Shown: positions 1 through 14,062, counted from the first letter of the stretch. The stretch: 64,000 nucleotides of DNA from Amaranthus tricolor (GCF_026212465.1 NC_080051.1:2071001-2135000); one strand, 5' to 3'. Numbers and translations are program-made. The notes: a model not told the origin generated them from the sequence alone.

Positions 1-246
1 TGATCAATGAAGAATGAACGATGAAGAATGAACAAGGATTAATGGTCAATGACGAATGCACGATGAAGAATGAACAAGGATCAATGATCAATGAAGAATG
101 AACGATGAAGAATGAACAAGGAGTAATGGTCAATGACGAATGAACGATGAAGAATGAACAAGGATCAATGATCAATGACGAATGAACGATGAAGAATGAA
201 CAAGGATCAATGATCAATGAAGAATGAACGATGAAGAATGAACAAG

Positions 247-372
247 GATCAATTCTCAATGAAGAATGAACGATGAAGAATGAACAAGGAACAATGATCA
301 ATGAAGAATGAACGATGAAGAATGAACAAGGATTAATGGTCAATGACGAATGAACGATGAAGAATGAACAAG
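247..372. repeat. Recurring three-unit word f-e-b
   Basis: Three consecutive units have distinct first halves. The unit at 247 has TCTCAAT in slot 2 (type f). The unit at 289 has GAACAAT in slot 1 (type e). The unit at 331 has GATTAAT, GGTCAAT, GACGAAT in slots 1-3 (type b). The same order recurs many times, for example from about 2083, 4861, 8845 and 11710. This shows that unit types are inherited as strings and not scattered at random. Confidence 0.85.
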
Positions 373-666
373 GATCAATGATCAATGAAGAATGAACGAT
401 GAAGAATGAACAAGGAGATATCGTCAATGACGAATGAACGGTGAAGAATGAACAAGGATCAATGATCAATGACGAATGAACGATGAAGAATGAACAAGGA
501 TTAATGGTCAATGACGAATTAACGATGAAGAATGAACAAGGATCAATGATCAATGAAGAATGAACGATGAAGATTGAACAAGGATCAATGATCAATGAAG
601 AATGAACGATGAAGAATGAACAAGGATTAATGGTCAATGACGAATGCACGATGAAGAATGAACAAG

Positions 667-708
667 GATCAATGATCAATGAAGAATGAACGATGAAGAA
701 TGAACAAG
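667..708. repeat. Representative consensus unit (type a)
   Basis: This is a clean example of the commonest unit; slots 1-6 read GATCAAT, GATCAAT, GAAGAAT, GAACGAT, GAAGAAT, GAACAAG. Slots 1-2 contain an 11-bp dyad, GATCA-A-TGATC, with two GATC tetranucleotides. The unit divides into two 21-bp halves of three heptamers. The first half (slots 1-3) carries most of the type-defining changes in the array. The second half (slots 4-6) is nearly constant. On the minus strand it reads as the 14-residue repeat SSLIIDPCSFFIVH. Confidence 0.95.
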
Positions 709-1506
709 GATCAATGATCAATGAAGAATGAACGATGAAGAATGAACAAGGATCAATGATCAATGAAGAATGAACGATGAAGAATGAACAAGGAACAATG
801 ATCAATGAAGAATGATCGATGAAGAATGAACAAGGATTAATGGTCAATGACGAATGAACGATGAAGAATGAACAAGGATCAATGCTCAATGAAGATTGAA
901 CGATGAAGAATCAACAAGGATCAATGATCAATGAAGAATGAACGATGAAGAATGAACAAGGATTAATGGTCAATGACGAATGAACGATGAAGAATGAACA
1001 AGGATCAATGATCAATGAAGAATGAACGATGAAGAATGAACAAGGAGTAATGGTCAATGACGAATGAACGATGAAGAATGAACAAGGATCAATGATCAAT
1101 GACGAATGAACGATGAAGAATGAACAAGGATCAATGATCAATGAAGAATGAACGATGAAGAATGAACAAGGATCAATGATCAATGAAGAATGAACGATGA
1201 AGAATGAATAAGGAACACTGATCAATGAAGAATGATCGATGAAAAATGAACAAGGATTAATGGTCAATGACGAATGAACGATGAAGAATGAACAAGGATC
1301 AATGCTCAATGAAGAATGAACGATGAAGAATGAACAAGGATCAATGACCAATAAAGAATGAACGATGAAGAATGAACAAGGATTAATGGTCAATGACGAA
1401 TGAACGATGAAGAATGAACAAGGATCAATGATCAAAGACGAATGAACGATGAAGAATGAACAAGGATCAATGATCAATGACGAATGAACGATGAAGAATG
1501 AACAAG

Positions 1507-1786
1507 GATCAATGATCAATGAAGAATGAACAAGGATCAATGATCAAAGAAGAATGAACGATGAAGAATGAACAAGGATCAATGATCAATGAAGAATGAA
1601 CGATGAAGAATGAACAAGGAGTAATGGTCAATGACGAATGAACGATGAAGAATGAACAAGGATCAATGATCAATGACGAATGAACTAGGATCAATGATCA
1701 ATGAAGAATGAACAAGGATCAATGATCAAAGAAGGATGAACGATGAAGAATGAACAAGGATCAATGATCAATGAAGAATGAACAAG
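1507..1786. repeat. Type I cassette, copy 1 (280 bp)
   Basis: The layout is 28-42-42-42-28-28-42-28 bp, totalling 40 heptamers. The 28-bp units lack two heptamers (14 bp) relative to the consensus. Diagnostic marks are GATCAAA in slot 2 of the unit at 1535, GAGTAAT at 1619, GAACTAG ending the short unit at 1688, and GAAGGAT in the unit at 1717. Because 28 is not a multiple of 3, each short unit shifts the minus-strand open frame. The cassette recurs as a block and marks the boundaries of larger repeat blocks. Confidence 0.92.
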
Positions 1787-3825
1787 GATTAATGGTCAAT
1801 GACGAATGAACGATGAAGAATGAACAAGGATCAATGATCAATGAAGAATGAACGATGAAGAATGAACAAGGATTAATGGTCAATGACAAATGAACGATGA
1901 AGAATGAACAAGGATCAATGATCAAAGAAGAATGAACGATGAAGAATAAACAAGGATCAATGATCAATGAAGAATGAACGATGAAGAATGAACAAGGATC
2001 AATGATCAATGAAGAATGAACGATGAAGAATGAACAAGGATCAATAATCAATGAAGAATGAACGATGAAGAATGAACAAGGATCAATTCTCAATGAAGAA
2101 TGAACGATGAAGAATGAACAAGGAACAATGATCAATGAAGAATGAACGATGAAGAATGAACAAGGATTAATGGTCAATGACGAATTAACGATGAAGAATG
2201 AACAAGGATCAATGATCAATGACGAATGAACGATGAAGAATGAACAAGGATCAATGATCAATGAAGAATGAACGTTGAAGAATGAACAAGGATCAATGAT
2301 CAATGACGAATGAACGATGAAGAATGCACAAGGAACAATGATCAATGAAGAATGAACGATGAAGAATGAACAAGGATTAATGGTCAATGACGAATGAACG
2401 ATGAAGAATGAACAAGGATCAATGATCAATGAAGAAGGAACGATGAAGAATGAACAAGGATCAATGATCAATGAAGAATGAACGACGAAGAATGAACAAG
2501 GATTAATGGTCAATGACGAATGAACGATGAAGAATGAACAAGGATCAATGATCAATGACGAATGAACGATGAAGAATGAACAAGGATCAATGATCAATGA
2601 AGAATGAACGATGAAGAATGAACAAGGATCAATTCTCAATGAAGAATGAACGATGAAGAATGAACAAGGAACAATGATCAATGAAGAATGAACGATGAAG
2701 AATGAACAAGGATTAATGGTCAATGACGAATGAACGATGAAGAATGAACAAGGATCAATGATCAATGACGAATGAACGATGAAGAATGAACAAGGATCAA
2801 TGATCAATGAAGAATGAACGATGAAGAATGAACAAGGAACAATGATCAATGAAGAATGAACGAAATGGTCAATGACGAATGAACGATGAAGAATGAACAA
2901 GGATCAATGATCAATGACGAATGAACGATAAAGAATGAACAAGGATCAATGATCAATGAAGAATGAACGATGAAGAATGAACAAGGAACAATGATCAATG
3001 AAGAATGAACGATGAAGAATAAACAAGGATTAATGGTCAATGACGAATGAACGATGAAAAATGAACATGGATCAATGATCAATGAAGAATGAACGATGAA
3101 GAATGAACAAGGAGTAATGGTCAATGACGAATGAACGATGAAGAATGAACAAGGATTAATGGTCAATGACGAATTAACGATGAAGAATGAACAAGGATCA
3201 ATGATCAATGAAGAATGAACGATGAAGATTGAACAAGGATCAATGATCAATGAAGAATGAACGATGAAGAATGAACAAGGATTAATGGTCAATGACGAAT
3301 GCACGATGAAGAATGAACAAGGATCAATGATCAATGAAGAATGAACGATGAAGAATGAACAAGGAGTAATGGTCAATGACGAATGAACGATGAAGAATGA
3401 ACAAGGATCAATGATCAATGACGAATGAACGATGAAGAATGAACAAGGATCAATGATCAATGAAGAATGAACGATGAAGAATGAACAAGGATCAATGATC
3501 AACGAAGAATGAACGATGAAGAATGAATAAGGAACAATGATCAATGAAGAATGATCGATGAAGAATGAACAAGGATTAATGGTCAATGACGAATGAACGA
3601 TGAAGAATGAACAAGGATCAATGCTCAATGAAGAATGAACGATGAAGAATGAACAAGGATCAATGACCAATGAAGAATGAACGATGAAGAATGAACAAGG
3701 ATTAATGGTCAATGACGAAAGAACGATGAAGAATGAACAAGGATCAATGATCAAAGACGAATGAACGATGAAGAATGAACAAGGATCAATGATCAATGAC
3801 GAATGAACGATGAAGAATGAACAAG
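1787..3825. repeat. Repeat block between Type I cassettes
   Basis: This block is all 42-bp units except one junction at 2858-2870 with a 19-bp loss. It includes units with GGAACGAT (near 2435), GAACGAC (near 2481) and GAATTAACG, which reappear at matching places in the next blocks. It is a shorter relative of the block at 4106-6648. No gene-like sequence is present. Confidence 0.88.
2858..2870. repeat. Out-of-register junction, 19-bp loss, copy 1
   Basis: GAACGA joins directly to AATGGTC, removing 19 bp that normally lie between slot 4 of one unit and slot 1 of the next type-b unit. It breaks both the heptamer phase and the minus-strand open frame. Confidence 0.9.
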
Positions 3826-4105
3826 GATCAATGATCAATGAAGAATGAACAAGGATCAATGATCAAAGAAGAATGAACGATGAAGAATGAACAAGGATCA
3901 ATGATCAATGAAGAATGAACGATGAAGAATGAACAAGGAGTAATGGTCAATGACCAATGAACGATGAAGAATGAACAAGGATCAATGATCAATGACGAAT
4001 GAACTAGGATCAATGATCAATGAAGAATGAACAAGGATCAATGATCAAAGAAGGATGAACGATGAAGAATGAACAAGGATCAATGATCAATGAAGAATGA
4101 ACAAG
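3826..4105. repeat. Type I cassette, copy 2
   Basis: Same 28-42-42-42-28-28-42-28 layout as the copy at 1507. The third full unit reads GACCAAT in slot 3 instead of GACGAAT. It lies 2,319 bp from the previous copy: 331 heptamers plus 2 bp, the 2 bp reflecting the 19-bp loss at 2858. Confidence 0.92.
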
Positions 4106-6648
4106 GATTAATGGTCAATGACGAATGAACGATGAAGAATGAACAAGGATCAATGATCAATGAAGAATGAACGATGAAGAATGAACAAGGATTAATGGTC
4201 AATGACAAATGAACGATGAAGAATGAACAAGGATCAATGATCAAAGAAGAATGAACGATGAAGAATAAACAAGGATCAATGATCAATGAAGAATGAACGA
4301 TGAAGAATGAACAAGGATCAATGATCAATGAAGAATGAACGATGAAGAATGAACAAGGATCAATGATCAATGAAGAATGAACGATGAAGAATGAACAAGG
4401 AACAATGATCAATGAAGAATGAACGATGAAGAATGAACAAGGATTAATGGTCAATGACGAATGAACGATGAAGAATGAACAAGGATCAATGATCAATGAC
4501 GAATGAACGATGAAGAATGAACAAGGATCAATGATCAATGAAGAATGAACGATGAAGAATGAACAAGGATCAATGATCAATGACGAATGAACGATGAAGA
4601 ATGAACAAGAAACAATGATCAATGAAGAATGAACGATGAAGAATGAACAAGGATTAATGGTCAATGACGAATGAACGATGAAGAATGAACAAGGATCAAT
4701 GATCAAAGAAGAATGAACGATGAAGAATAAACAAGGATCAATGATCAATGAAGAATGAACGATGAAGAATGAACAAGGATCAATGATCAATGAAGAATGA
4801 ACGATGAAGAATGAACAAGGATCAATAATCAATGAAGAATGAACGATGAAGAATGAACAAGGATCAATTCTCAATGAAGAATGAACGATGAAGAATGAAC
4901 AAGGAACAATGATCAATGAAGAATGAACGATGAAGAATGAACAAGGATTAATGGTCAATGACGAATTAACGATGAAGAATGAACAAGGATCAATGATCAA
5001 TGACGAATGAACGATGAAGAATGAACAAGGATCAATGATCAATGAAGAATGAACGATGAAGAATGAACAAGGATCAATGATCAATGACGAATGAACGATG
5101 AAGAATGCACAAGGAACAATGATCAATGAAGAATGAACGATGAAGAATGAACAAGGATTAATGGTCAATGACGAATGAACGATGAAGAATGAACAAGGAT
5201 CAATGATCAATGAAGAAGGAACGATGAAGAATGAACAAGGATCAATGATCAATGAAGAATGAACGACGAAGAATGAACAAGGATTAATGGTCAATGACGA
5301 ATGAACGATGAAGAATGAACAAGGATCAATGATCAATGACGAATGAACGATGAAGAATGAACAAGGATCAATGATCAATGAAGAATGAACGATGAAGAAT
5401 GAACAAGGATCAATTCTCAATGAAGAATGAACGATGAAGAATGAACAAGGAACAATGATCAATGAAGAATGAACGATGAAGAATGAACAAGGATTAATGG
5501 TCAATGACGAATGAACGATGAAGAATGAACAAGGATCAATGATCAATGACGAATGAACGATGAAGAATGAACAAGGATCAATGATCAATGAAGAATGAAC
5601 GATGAAGAATGAACAAGGAACAATGATCAATGAAGAATGAACGAAATGGTCAATGACGAATGAACGATGAAGAATGAACAAGGATCAATGATCAATGACG
5701 AATGAACGATAAAGAATGAACAAGGATCAATGATCAATGAAGAATGAACGATGAAGAATGAACAAGGAACAATGATCAATGAAGAATGAACGATGAAGAA
5801 TAAACAAGGATTAATGGTCAATGACGAATGAACGATGAAAAATGAACATGGATCAATGATCAATGAAGAATGAACGATGAAGAATGAACAAGGAGTAATG
5901 GTCAATGACGAATGAACGATGAAGAATGAACAAGGATCAATGATCAATGACGAATGAACGATGAAGAATGAACAAGGATTAATGGTCAATGACGAATTAA
6001 CGATGAAGAATGAACAAGGATCAATGATCAATGAAGAATGAACGATGAAGATTGAACAAGGATCAATGATCAATGAAGAATGAACGATGAAGAATGAACA
6101 AGGATTAATGGTCAATGACGAATGCACGATGAAGAATGAACAAGGATCAATGATCAATGAAGAATGAACGATGAAGAATGAACAAGGAGTAATGGTCAAT
6201 GACGAATGAACGATGAAGAATGAACAAGGATCAATGATCAATGACGAATGAACGATGAAGAATGAACAAGGATCAATGATCAATGAAGAATGAACGATGA
6301 AGAATGAACAAGGATCAATGATCAATGAAGAATGAACGATGAAGAATGAATAAGGAACAATGATCAATGAAGAATGATCGATGAAGAATGAACAAGGATT
6401 AATGGTCAATGACGAATGAACGATGAAGAATGAACAAGGATCAATGCTCAATGAAGAATGAACGATGAAGAATGAACAAGGATCAATGACCAATGAAGAA
6501 TGAACGATGAAGAATGAACAAGGATTAATGGTCAATGACGAAAGAACGATGAAGAATGAACAAGGATCAATGATCAAAGACGAATGAACGATGAAGAATG
6601 AACAAGGATCAATGATCAATGACGAATGAACGATGAAGAATGAACAAG
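4106..6648. repeat. Higher-order block, copy A
   Basis: This block recurs at 8553-11137 with nearly the same series of variants, at an offset of 4,447 bp in its left part and 4,489 bp in its right part. The difference is one 42-bp unit gained. The shared out-of-register junction at 5639 and 10128 shows the copies share a recent origin. The right part also matches 2858-3825 at an offset of 2,781 bp, or 2,823 bp beyond one further unit indel. Confidence 0.88.
5639..5651. repeat. Out-of-register junction, 19-bp loss, copy 2
   Basis: Same junction as at 2858, exactly 2,781 bp away. Sharing a rare breakpoint means descent by duplication, not independent deletion. Confidence 0.9.
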
Positions 6649-6928
6649 GATCAATGATCAATGAAGAATGAACAAGGATCAATGATCAAAGAAGAATGAA
6701 CGATGAAGAATGAACAAGGATCAATGATCAATGAAGAATGAACGATGAAGAATGAACAAGGAGTAATGGTCAATGACCAATGAACGATGAAGAATGAACA
6801 AGGATCAATGATCAATGACGAATGAACTAGGATCAATGATCAATGAAGAATGAACAAGGATCAATGATCAAAGAAGGATGAACGATGAAGAATGAACAAG
6901 GATCAATGATCAATGAAGAATGAACAAG
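6649..6928. repeat. Type I cassette, copy 3
   Basis: Same layout, and it shares the GACCAAT variant with the copy at 3826. It lies 2,823 bp from the previous copy: 403 heptamers plus 2 bp, again explained by one 19-bp loss in between. Confidence 0.92.
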
Positions 6929-8272
6929 GATTAATGGTCAATGACGAATGAACGATGAAGAATGAACAAGGATCAATGATCAATGAAGAATGAACGATGA
7001 AGAATGAACAAGGATTAATGGTCAATGACAAATGAACGATGAAGAATGAACAAGGATCAATGATCAAAGAAGAATGAACGATGAAGAATAAACAAGGATC
7101 AATGATCAATGAAGAATGAACGATGAAGAATGAACAAGGATCAATGATCAATGAAGAATGAACGATGAAGAATGAACAAGGATCAATGATCAATGAAGAA
7201 TGAACGATGAAGAATGAACAAGGATCAATTATCAATGAAGAATGAACGATGAAGAATGAACAAGGAACAATGATCAATGAAGAATGAACGATGAAGAATG
7301 AACAAGGATTAATGGTCAATGACGAATGAACGATGAAGAATGAACAAGGATCAATGATCAATGACGAATGAACGATGAAGAATGAACAAGGATCAATGAT
7401 CAATGAAGAATGAACGATGAAGAATGAACAAGGATCAATGATCAATGACGAATGAACGATGAAGAATGAACAAGAAACAATGATCAATGAAGAATGAACG
7501 ATGAAGAATGAACAAGGATTAATGGTCAATGACGAATGAACGATGAAGAATGAACAAGGATCAATGATCAATGAAGAAGGAACGATGAAGAATGAACAAG
7601 GATCAATGATCAATAAAGAATGAACGACGAAGAATGAACAAGGATTAATGGTCAATGACGAATGAACGATGAAGAATGAACAAGGATCAATGATCAATGA
7701 CGAATGAACGATGAAGAATGAACAAGGATCAATGATCAATGAAGAATGAACGATGAAGAATGAACAAGGAGTAATGGTCAATGACGAATGAACGATGAAG
7801 AATGAACAAGGATCAATGATCAATGACGAATGAACGATAAAGAATGAACAAGGATCAATGATCAATGAAGAATGAACGATGAAGAATGAACAAGGATTAA
7901 TTCTCAATGAAGAATGAACGATGAAGAATGAACAAGGAACAATGATCAATGAAGAATGAACGATGAAGAATGAACAAGGATTAATGGTCAATGACGAATA
8001 AACGATGAAAAATGAACATGGATCAATGATCAATGAAGAATGAACGATGAAGTATGAACAAGGAGTAATGGTCAATGACGAATGAACGATGAAGAATGAA
8101 CAAGGATCAATGATCAATGACGAATGAACGATGAAGAATGAACAAGGATTAATGGTCAATGACGAATGAACGATGAAGAATGAACAAGGATCAATGATCA
8201 AAGACGAATGAACGATGAAGAATGAACAAGGATCAATGATCAATGACGAATGAACGATGAAGAATGAACAAG
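6929..8272. repeat. Repeat block between cassettes at 6649 and 8273
   Basis: Short block of 42-bp units with no out-of-register lesion. It carries GATTAATTCTC near 7894 and GAAGTATGAAC near 8050. Both variants return near 12384 and 12538 in the block that follows the cassette at 11138, so these two stretches are related. Confidence 0.82.
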
Positions 8273-8552
8273 GATCAATGATCAATGAAGAATGAACAAG
8301 GATCAATGATCAAAGAAGAATGAACGATGAAGAATGAACAAGGATCAATGATCAATGAAGAATGAACGATGAAGAATGAACAAGGAGTAATGGTCAATGA
8401 CCAATGAACGATGAAGAATGAACAAGGATCAATGATCAATGACGAATGAACTAGGATCAATGATCAATGAAGAATGAACAAGGATCAATGATCAAAGAAG
8501 GATGAACGATGAAGAATGAACAAGGATCAATGATCAATGAAGAATGAACAAG
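8273..8552. repeat. Type I cassette, copy 4
   Basis: Same layout with the GACCAAT variant. It lies 1,624 bp (232 heptamers exactly) from the previous copy, and no out-of-register lesion was seen in that interval. Confidence 0.92.
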
Positions 8553-11137
8553 GATTAATGGTCAATGACGAATGAACGATGAAGAATGAACAAGGATCAA
8601 TGATCAATGAAGAATGAACGATGAAGAATGAACAAGGATTAATGGTCAATGACAAATGAACGATGAAGAATGAACAAGGATCAATGATCAAAGAAGAATG
8701 AACGATGAAGAATAAACAAGGATCAATGATCAATGAAGAATGAACGATGAAGAATGAACAAGGATCAATGATCAATGAAGAATGAACGATGAAGAATGAA
8801 CAAGGATCAATGATCAATGAAGAATGAACGATGAAGAATGAACAAGGATCAATTCTCAATGAAGAATGAACGATGAAGAATGAACAAGGAACAATGATCA
8901 ATGAAGAATGAACGATGAAGAATGAACAAGGATTAATGGTCAATGACGAATGAACGATGAAGAATGAACAAGGATCAATGATCAATGACGAATGAACGAT
9001 GAAGAATGAACAAGGATCAATGATCAATGAAGAATGAACGATGAAGAATGAACAAGGATCAATGATCAATGACGAATGAACGATGAAGAATGAACAAGAA
9101 ACAATGATCAATGAAGAATGAACGATGAAGAATGAACAAGGATTAATGGTCAATGACGAATGAACGATGAAGAATGAACAAGGATCAATGATCAAAGAAG
9201 AATGAACGATGAAGAATAAACAAGGATCAATGATCAATGAAGAATGAACGATGAAGAATGAACAAGGATCAATGATCAATGAAGAATGAACGATGAAGAA
9301 TGAACAAGGATCAATAATCAATGAAGAATGAACGATGAAGAATGAACAAGGATCAATTCTCAATGAAGAATGAACGATGAAGAATGAACAAGGAACAATG
9401 ATCAATGAAGAATGAACGATGAAGAATGAACAAGGATTAATGGTCAATGACGAATTAACGATGAAGAATGAACAAGGATCAATGATCAATGACGAATGAA
9501 CGATGAAGAATGAACAAGGATCAATGATCAATGAAGAATGAACGATGAAGAATGAACAAGGATCAATGATCAATGACGAATGAACGATGAAGAATGCACA
9601 AGGAACAATGATCAATGAAGAATGAACGATGAAGAATGAACAAGGATTAATGGTCAATGACGAATGAACGATGAAGAATGAACAAGGATCAATGATCAAT
9701 GAAGAAGGAACGATGAAGAATGAACAAGGATCAATGATCAATGAAGAATGAACGACGAAGAATGAACAAGGATTAATGGTCAATGACGAATGAACGATGA
9801 AGAATGAACAAGGATCAATGATCAATGACGAATGAACGATGAAGAATGAACAAGGATCAATGATCAATGAAGAATGAACGATGAAGAATGAACAAGGATC
9901 AATTCTCAATGAAGAATGAACGATGAAGAATGAACAAGGAACAATGATCAATGAAGAATGAACGATGAAGAATGAACAAGGATTAATGGTCAATGACGAA
10001 TGAACGATGAAGAATGAACAAGGATCAATGATCAATGACGAATGAACGATGAAGAATGAACAAGGATCAATGATCAATGAAGAATGAACGATGAAGAATG
10101 AACAAGGAACAATGATCAATGAAGAATGAACGAAATGGTCAATGACGAATGAACGATGAAGAATGAACAAGGATCAATGATCAATGACGAATGAACGATA
10201 AAGAATGAACAAGGATCAATGATCAATGAAGAATGAACGATGAAGAATGAACAAGGAACAATGATCAATGAAGAATGAACGATGAAGAATAAACAAGGAT
10301 TAATGGTCAATGACGAATGAACGATGAAAAATGAACATGGATCAATGATCAATGAAGAATGAACGATGAAGAATGAACAAGGAGTAATGGTCAATGACGA
10401 ATGAACGATGAAGAATGAACAAGGATCAATGATCAATGACGAATGAACGATGAAGAATGAACAAGGATTAATGGTCAATGACGAATTAACGATGAAGAAT
10501 GAACAAGGATCAATGATCAATGAAGAATGAACGATGAAGATTGAACAAGGATCAATGATCAATGAAGAATGAACGATGAAGAATGAACAAGGATTAATGG
10601 TCAATGACGAATGCACGATGAAGAATGAACAAGGATCAATGATCAATGAAGAATGAACGATGAAGAATGAACAAGGAGTAATGGTCAATGACGAATGAAC
10701 GATGAAGAATGAACAAGGATCAATGATCAATGACGAATGAACGATGAAGAATGAACAAGGATCAATGATCAATGAAGAATGAACGATGAAGAATGAACAA
10801 GGATCAATGATCAATGAAGAATGAACGATGAAGAATGAATAAGGAACAATGATTAATGAAGAATGATCGATGAAGAATGAACAAGGATTAATGGTCAATG
10901 ACGAATGAACGATGAAGAATGAACAAGGATCAATGCTCAATGAAGAATGAACGATGAAGAATGAACAAGGATCAATGACCAATGAAGAATGAACGATGAA
11001 GAATGAACAAGGATTAATGGTCAATGACGAAAGAACGATGAAGAATGAACAAGGATCAATGATCAAAGACGAATGAACGATGAAGAATGAACAAGGATCA
11101 ATGATCAATGACGAATGAACGATGAAGAATGAACAAG
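8553..11137. repeat. Higher-order block, copy B
   Basis: Near-copy of 4106-6648; see that entry for the offsets. Differences seen include one extra unit and a point change near 10853, where GATTAAT replaces GATCAAT. The scarcity of differences points to a recent segmental duplication of roughly 2.9 kb including the flanking cassette. Confidence 0.88.
10128..10140. repeat. Out-of-register junction, 19-bp loss, copy 3
   Basis: Same junction as at 5639, 4,489 bp away. Confidence 0.9.
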
Positions 11138-11417
11138 GATCAATGATCAATGAAGAATGAACAAGGATCAATGATCAAAGAAGAATGAACGATGAAGAAT
11201 GAACAAGGATCAATGATCAATGAAGAATGAACGATGAAGAATGAACAAGGAGTAATGGTCAATGACCAATGAACGATGAAGAATGAACAAGGATCAATGA
11301 TCAATGACGAATGAACTAGGATCAATGATCAATGAAGAATGAACAAGGATCAATGATCAAAGAAGGATGAACGATGAAGAATGAACAAGGATCAATGATC
11401 AATGAAGAATGAACAAG
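11138..11417. repeat. Type I cassette, copy 5
   Basis: Same layout with the GACCAAT variant. It lies 2,865 bp from the previous copy. That block is 42 bp, exactly one unit, longer than the otherwise matching 2,823-bp block between the cassettes at 3826 and 6649. Confidence 0.92.
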
Positions 11418-12669
11418 GATTAATGGTCAATGACGAATGAACGATGAAGAATGAACAAGGATCAATGATCAATGAAGAATGAACGATGAAGAATGAACAA
11501 GGATTAATGGTCAATGACAAATGAACGATGAAGAATGAACAAGGATCAATGATCAAAGAAGAATGAACGATGAAGAATAAACAAGGATCAATGATCAATG
11601 AAGAATGAACGATGAAGAATGAACAAGGATCAATGATCAATGAAGAATGAACGATGAAGAATGAACAAGGATCAATGATCAATGAAGAATGAACGATGAA
11701 GAATGAACAAGGATCAATTCTCAATGAAGAATGAACGATGAAGAATGAACAAGGAACAATGATCAATGAAGAATGAACGATGAAGAATGAACAAGGATTA
11801 ATGGTCAATGACGAATGAACGATGAAGAATGAACAAGGATCAATGATCAATGACGAATGAACGATGAAGAATGAACAAGGATCAATGATCAATGAAGAAT
11901 GAACGATGAAGAATGAACAAGGATCAATGATCAATGACGAATGAACGATGAAGAATGAACAAGAAACAATGATCAATGAAGAATGAACGATGAAGAATGA
12001 ACAAGGATTAATGGTCAATGACGAATGAACGATGAAGAATGAACAAGGATCAATGATCAATGAAGAAGGAACGATGAAGAATGAACAAGGATCAATGATC
12101 AATGAAGAATGAACGACGAAGAATGAACAAGGATTAATGGTCAATGACGAATGAACGATGAAGAATGAACAAGGATCAATGATCAATGACGAATGAACGA
12201 TGAAGAATGAACAAGGATCAATGATCAATGAAGAATGAACGATGAAGAATGAACAAGGAGTAATGGTCAATGACGAATGAACGATGAAGAATGAACAAGG
12301 ATCAATGATCAATGACGAATGAACGATAAAGAATGAACAAGGATCAATGATCAATGAAGAATGAACGATGAAGAATGAACAAGGATTAATTCTCAATGAA
12401 GAATGAACGATGAAGAATGAACAAGGAACAATGATCAATGAAGAATGAACGATGAAGAATGAACAAGGATTAATGGTCAATGACGAATGAACGATGAAAA
12501 ATGAACATGGATCAATGATCAATGAAGAATGAACGATGAAGTATGAACAAGGAGTAATGGTCAATGACGAATGAACGATGAAGAATGAACAAGGATCAAT
12601 GATCAATGACGAATGAACGATGAAGAATGAACAAGGATTAATGGTCAATGACGAATTAACGATGAAGAA
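11418..12669. repeat. Repeat block left of the 897-bp triplication
   Basis: 42-bp units continuing from the cassette at 11138. It resembles the starts of the blocks at 4106 and 8553, then the block at 6929, as shown by GATTAATTCTC and GAAGTATGAAC. No gene seen. Confidence 0.82.
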
Positions 12670-13153
12670 TGAACAAGGATCAATGATCAATGAAGAATGA
12701 ACGATGAAGATTGAACAAGGATCAATGATCAATGAAGAATGAACGATGAAGAATGTACAAGGATTAATGGTCAATGACGAATGCACGATGAAGAATGAAC
12801 AAGGATCAATGATCAATGAAGAATGAACGATGAAGAATGAATAAGGATCAATGATCAATGAAGAATGAACGATGAAGAATGAACAAGGATCAATGATCAA
12901 TGAAGAATGAACGATGAAGAATGAACAAGGAACAATGATCAATGAAGAATGATCGATGAAGAATGAACAAGGATTAATGGTCAATGACGAATGAACGATG
13001 AAAAATGAACAAGGATCAATGCTCAATGAAGAATGTACGATGAAGAATGAACAAGGATCAATGATCAATGAAGAATGAACGATGAAGAATGAACAAGGAT
13101 TAATGGTCAATGACGAATGAACGATTAAGAATGAACAAGGATCAATGATCAAT

Positions 13154-13165
13154 GAAGAAATGGTC
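13154..13165. repeat. 27-bp-loss junction, copy 1
   Basis: GAAGAA joins to ATGGTC, removing 27 bp. Since 27 is a multiple of 3, the minus-strand frame stays open, but heptamer phase shifts by one base. Confidence 0.9.
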
Positions 13166-14050
13166 AATGACGAATGAACGATGAAGAATGAACAAGGATC
13201 AATGATCAATGACGAATGAACGATGAAGAATGAACAAGGATCAATGATCAATGAAGAATGAACGATGAAGAACGAACAAGGATCAATGATCAATGAAGAA
13301 TGAACGATGAAGAATGAATAAGGAACAATGATCAATGAAGAATGATCGATGAAGAATGAACAAGGATTAATGGTCAATGACGAATGAACGATGAAGAATG
13401 AACAAGGATCAATGCTCAATGAAGAATGAACGATGAAGAATTAACAAGGATCAATGACCAATGAAGAATGAACGATGAAGAATGAACAAGGATTAATGGT
13501 CAATGACGAATGAACGATGAAGAATGAACAAGGATCAATGATCAAAGACGAATGAACGATGAAGAATGAACAAGGATCAATGATCAATGAAGAATGAACG
13601 ATGAAGATTGAACAAGGATCAATGATCAATGAAGAATGAACGATGAAGAATGTACAAGGATTAATGGTCAATGACGAATGCACGATGAAGAATGAACAAG
13701 GATCAATGATTAATGAAGAATGAACGATGAAGAATGAATAAGGATCAATGATCAATGAAGAATGAACGATGAAGAATGAACAAGGATCAATGATCAATGA
13801 AGAATGAACGATGAAGAATGAACAAGGAACAATGATCAATGAAGAATGATCGATGAAGAATGAACAAGGATTAATGGTCAATGACGAATGAACGATGAAA
13901 AATGAACAAGGATCAATGCTCAATGAAGAATGTACGATGAAGAATGAACAAGGATCAATGATCAATGAAGAATGAACGATGAAGAATGAACAAGGATTAA
14001 TGGTCAATGACGAATGAACGATTAAGAATGAACAAGGATCAATGATCAAT

Positions 14051-14062
14051 GAAGAAATGGTC
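14051..14062. repeat. 27-bp-loss junction, copy 2
   Basis: Same junction, 897 bp after the first, carried by the triplication. Confidence 0.9.

Larger units (their letters stand above)
1..1506. repeat. Left segment of the array, no gene
   Basis: This stretch consists of 42-bp units of types a, b, c (GAGTAAT in slot 1), d (GACGAAT in slot 3), e, f, g (GCTCAAT in slot 2) and h (GACCAAT in slot 2). Units with GATCGAT in slot 4 and with GCACGAT also occur. It keeps heptamer register exactly: 1,505 bp, or 215 heptamers, separate the unit starts at 2 and 1507. Nothing other than repeat is present. Confidence 0.93.

Noticed and set aside
667..750. Plus-strand AAGGA followed by ATG in almost every unit, resembling a ribosome binding site and start codon
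   Set aside because: AAGGATCAATG is part of the repeat. The frames it opens close within a few codons (for example M-I-N-E-E-stop), and the distance to the first ATG is too short. Repetition, not function, explains it.
911..1540. Minus-strand repeat frames as genuine protein genes (repeat protein with Cys every 14 residues)
   Set aside because: The frames are only repeat, start at internal TTG codons where checked, lack unique ends and initiation signals, and are broken by 28-bp units and single-base losses. Residue changes show no sign of constraint.
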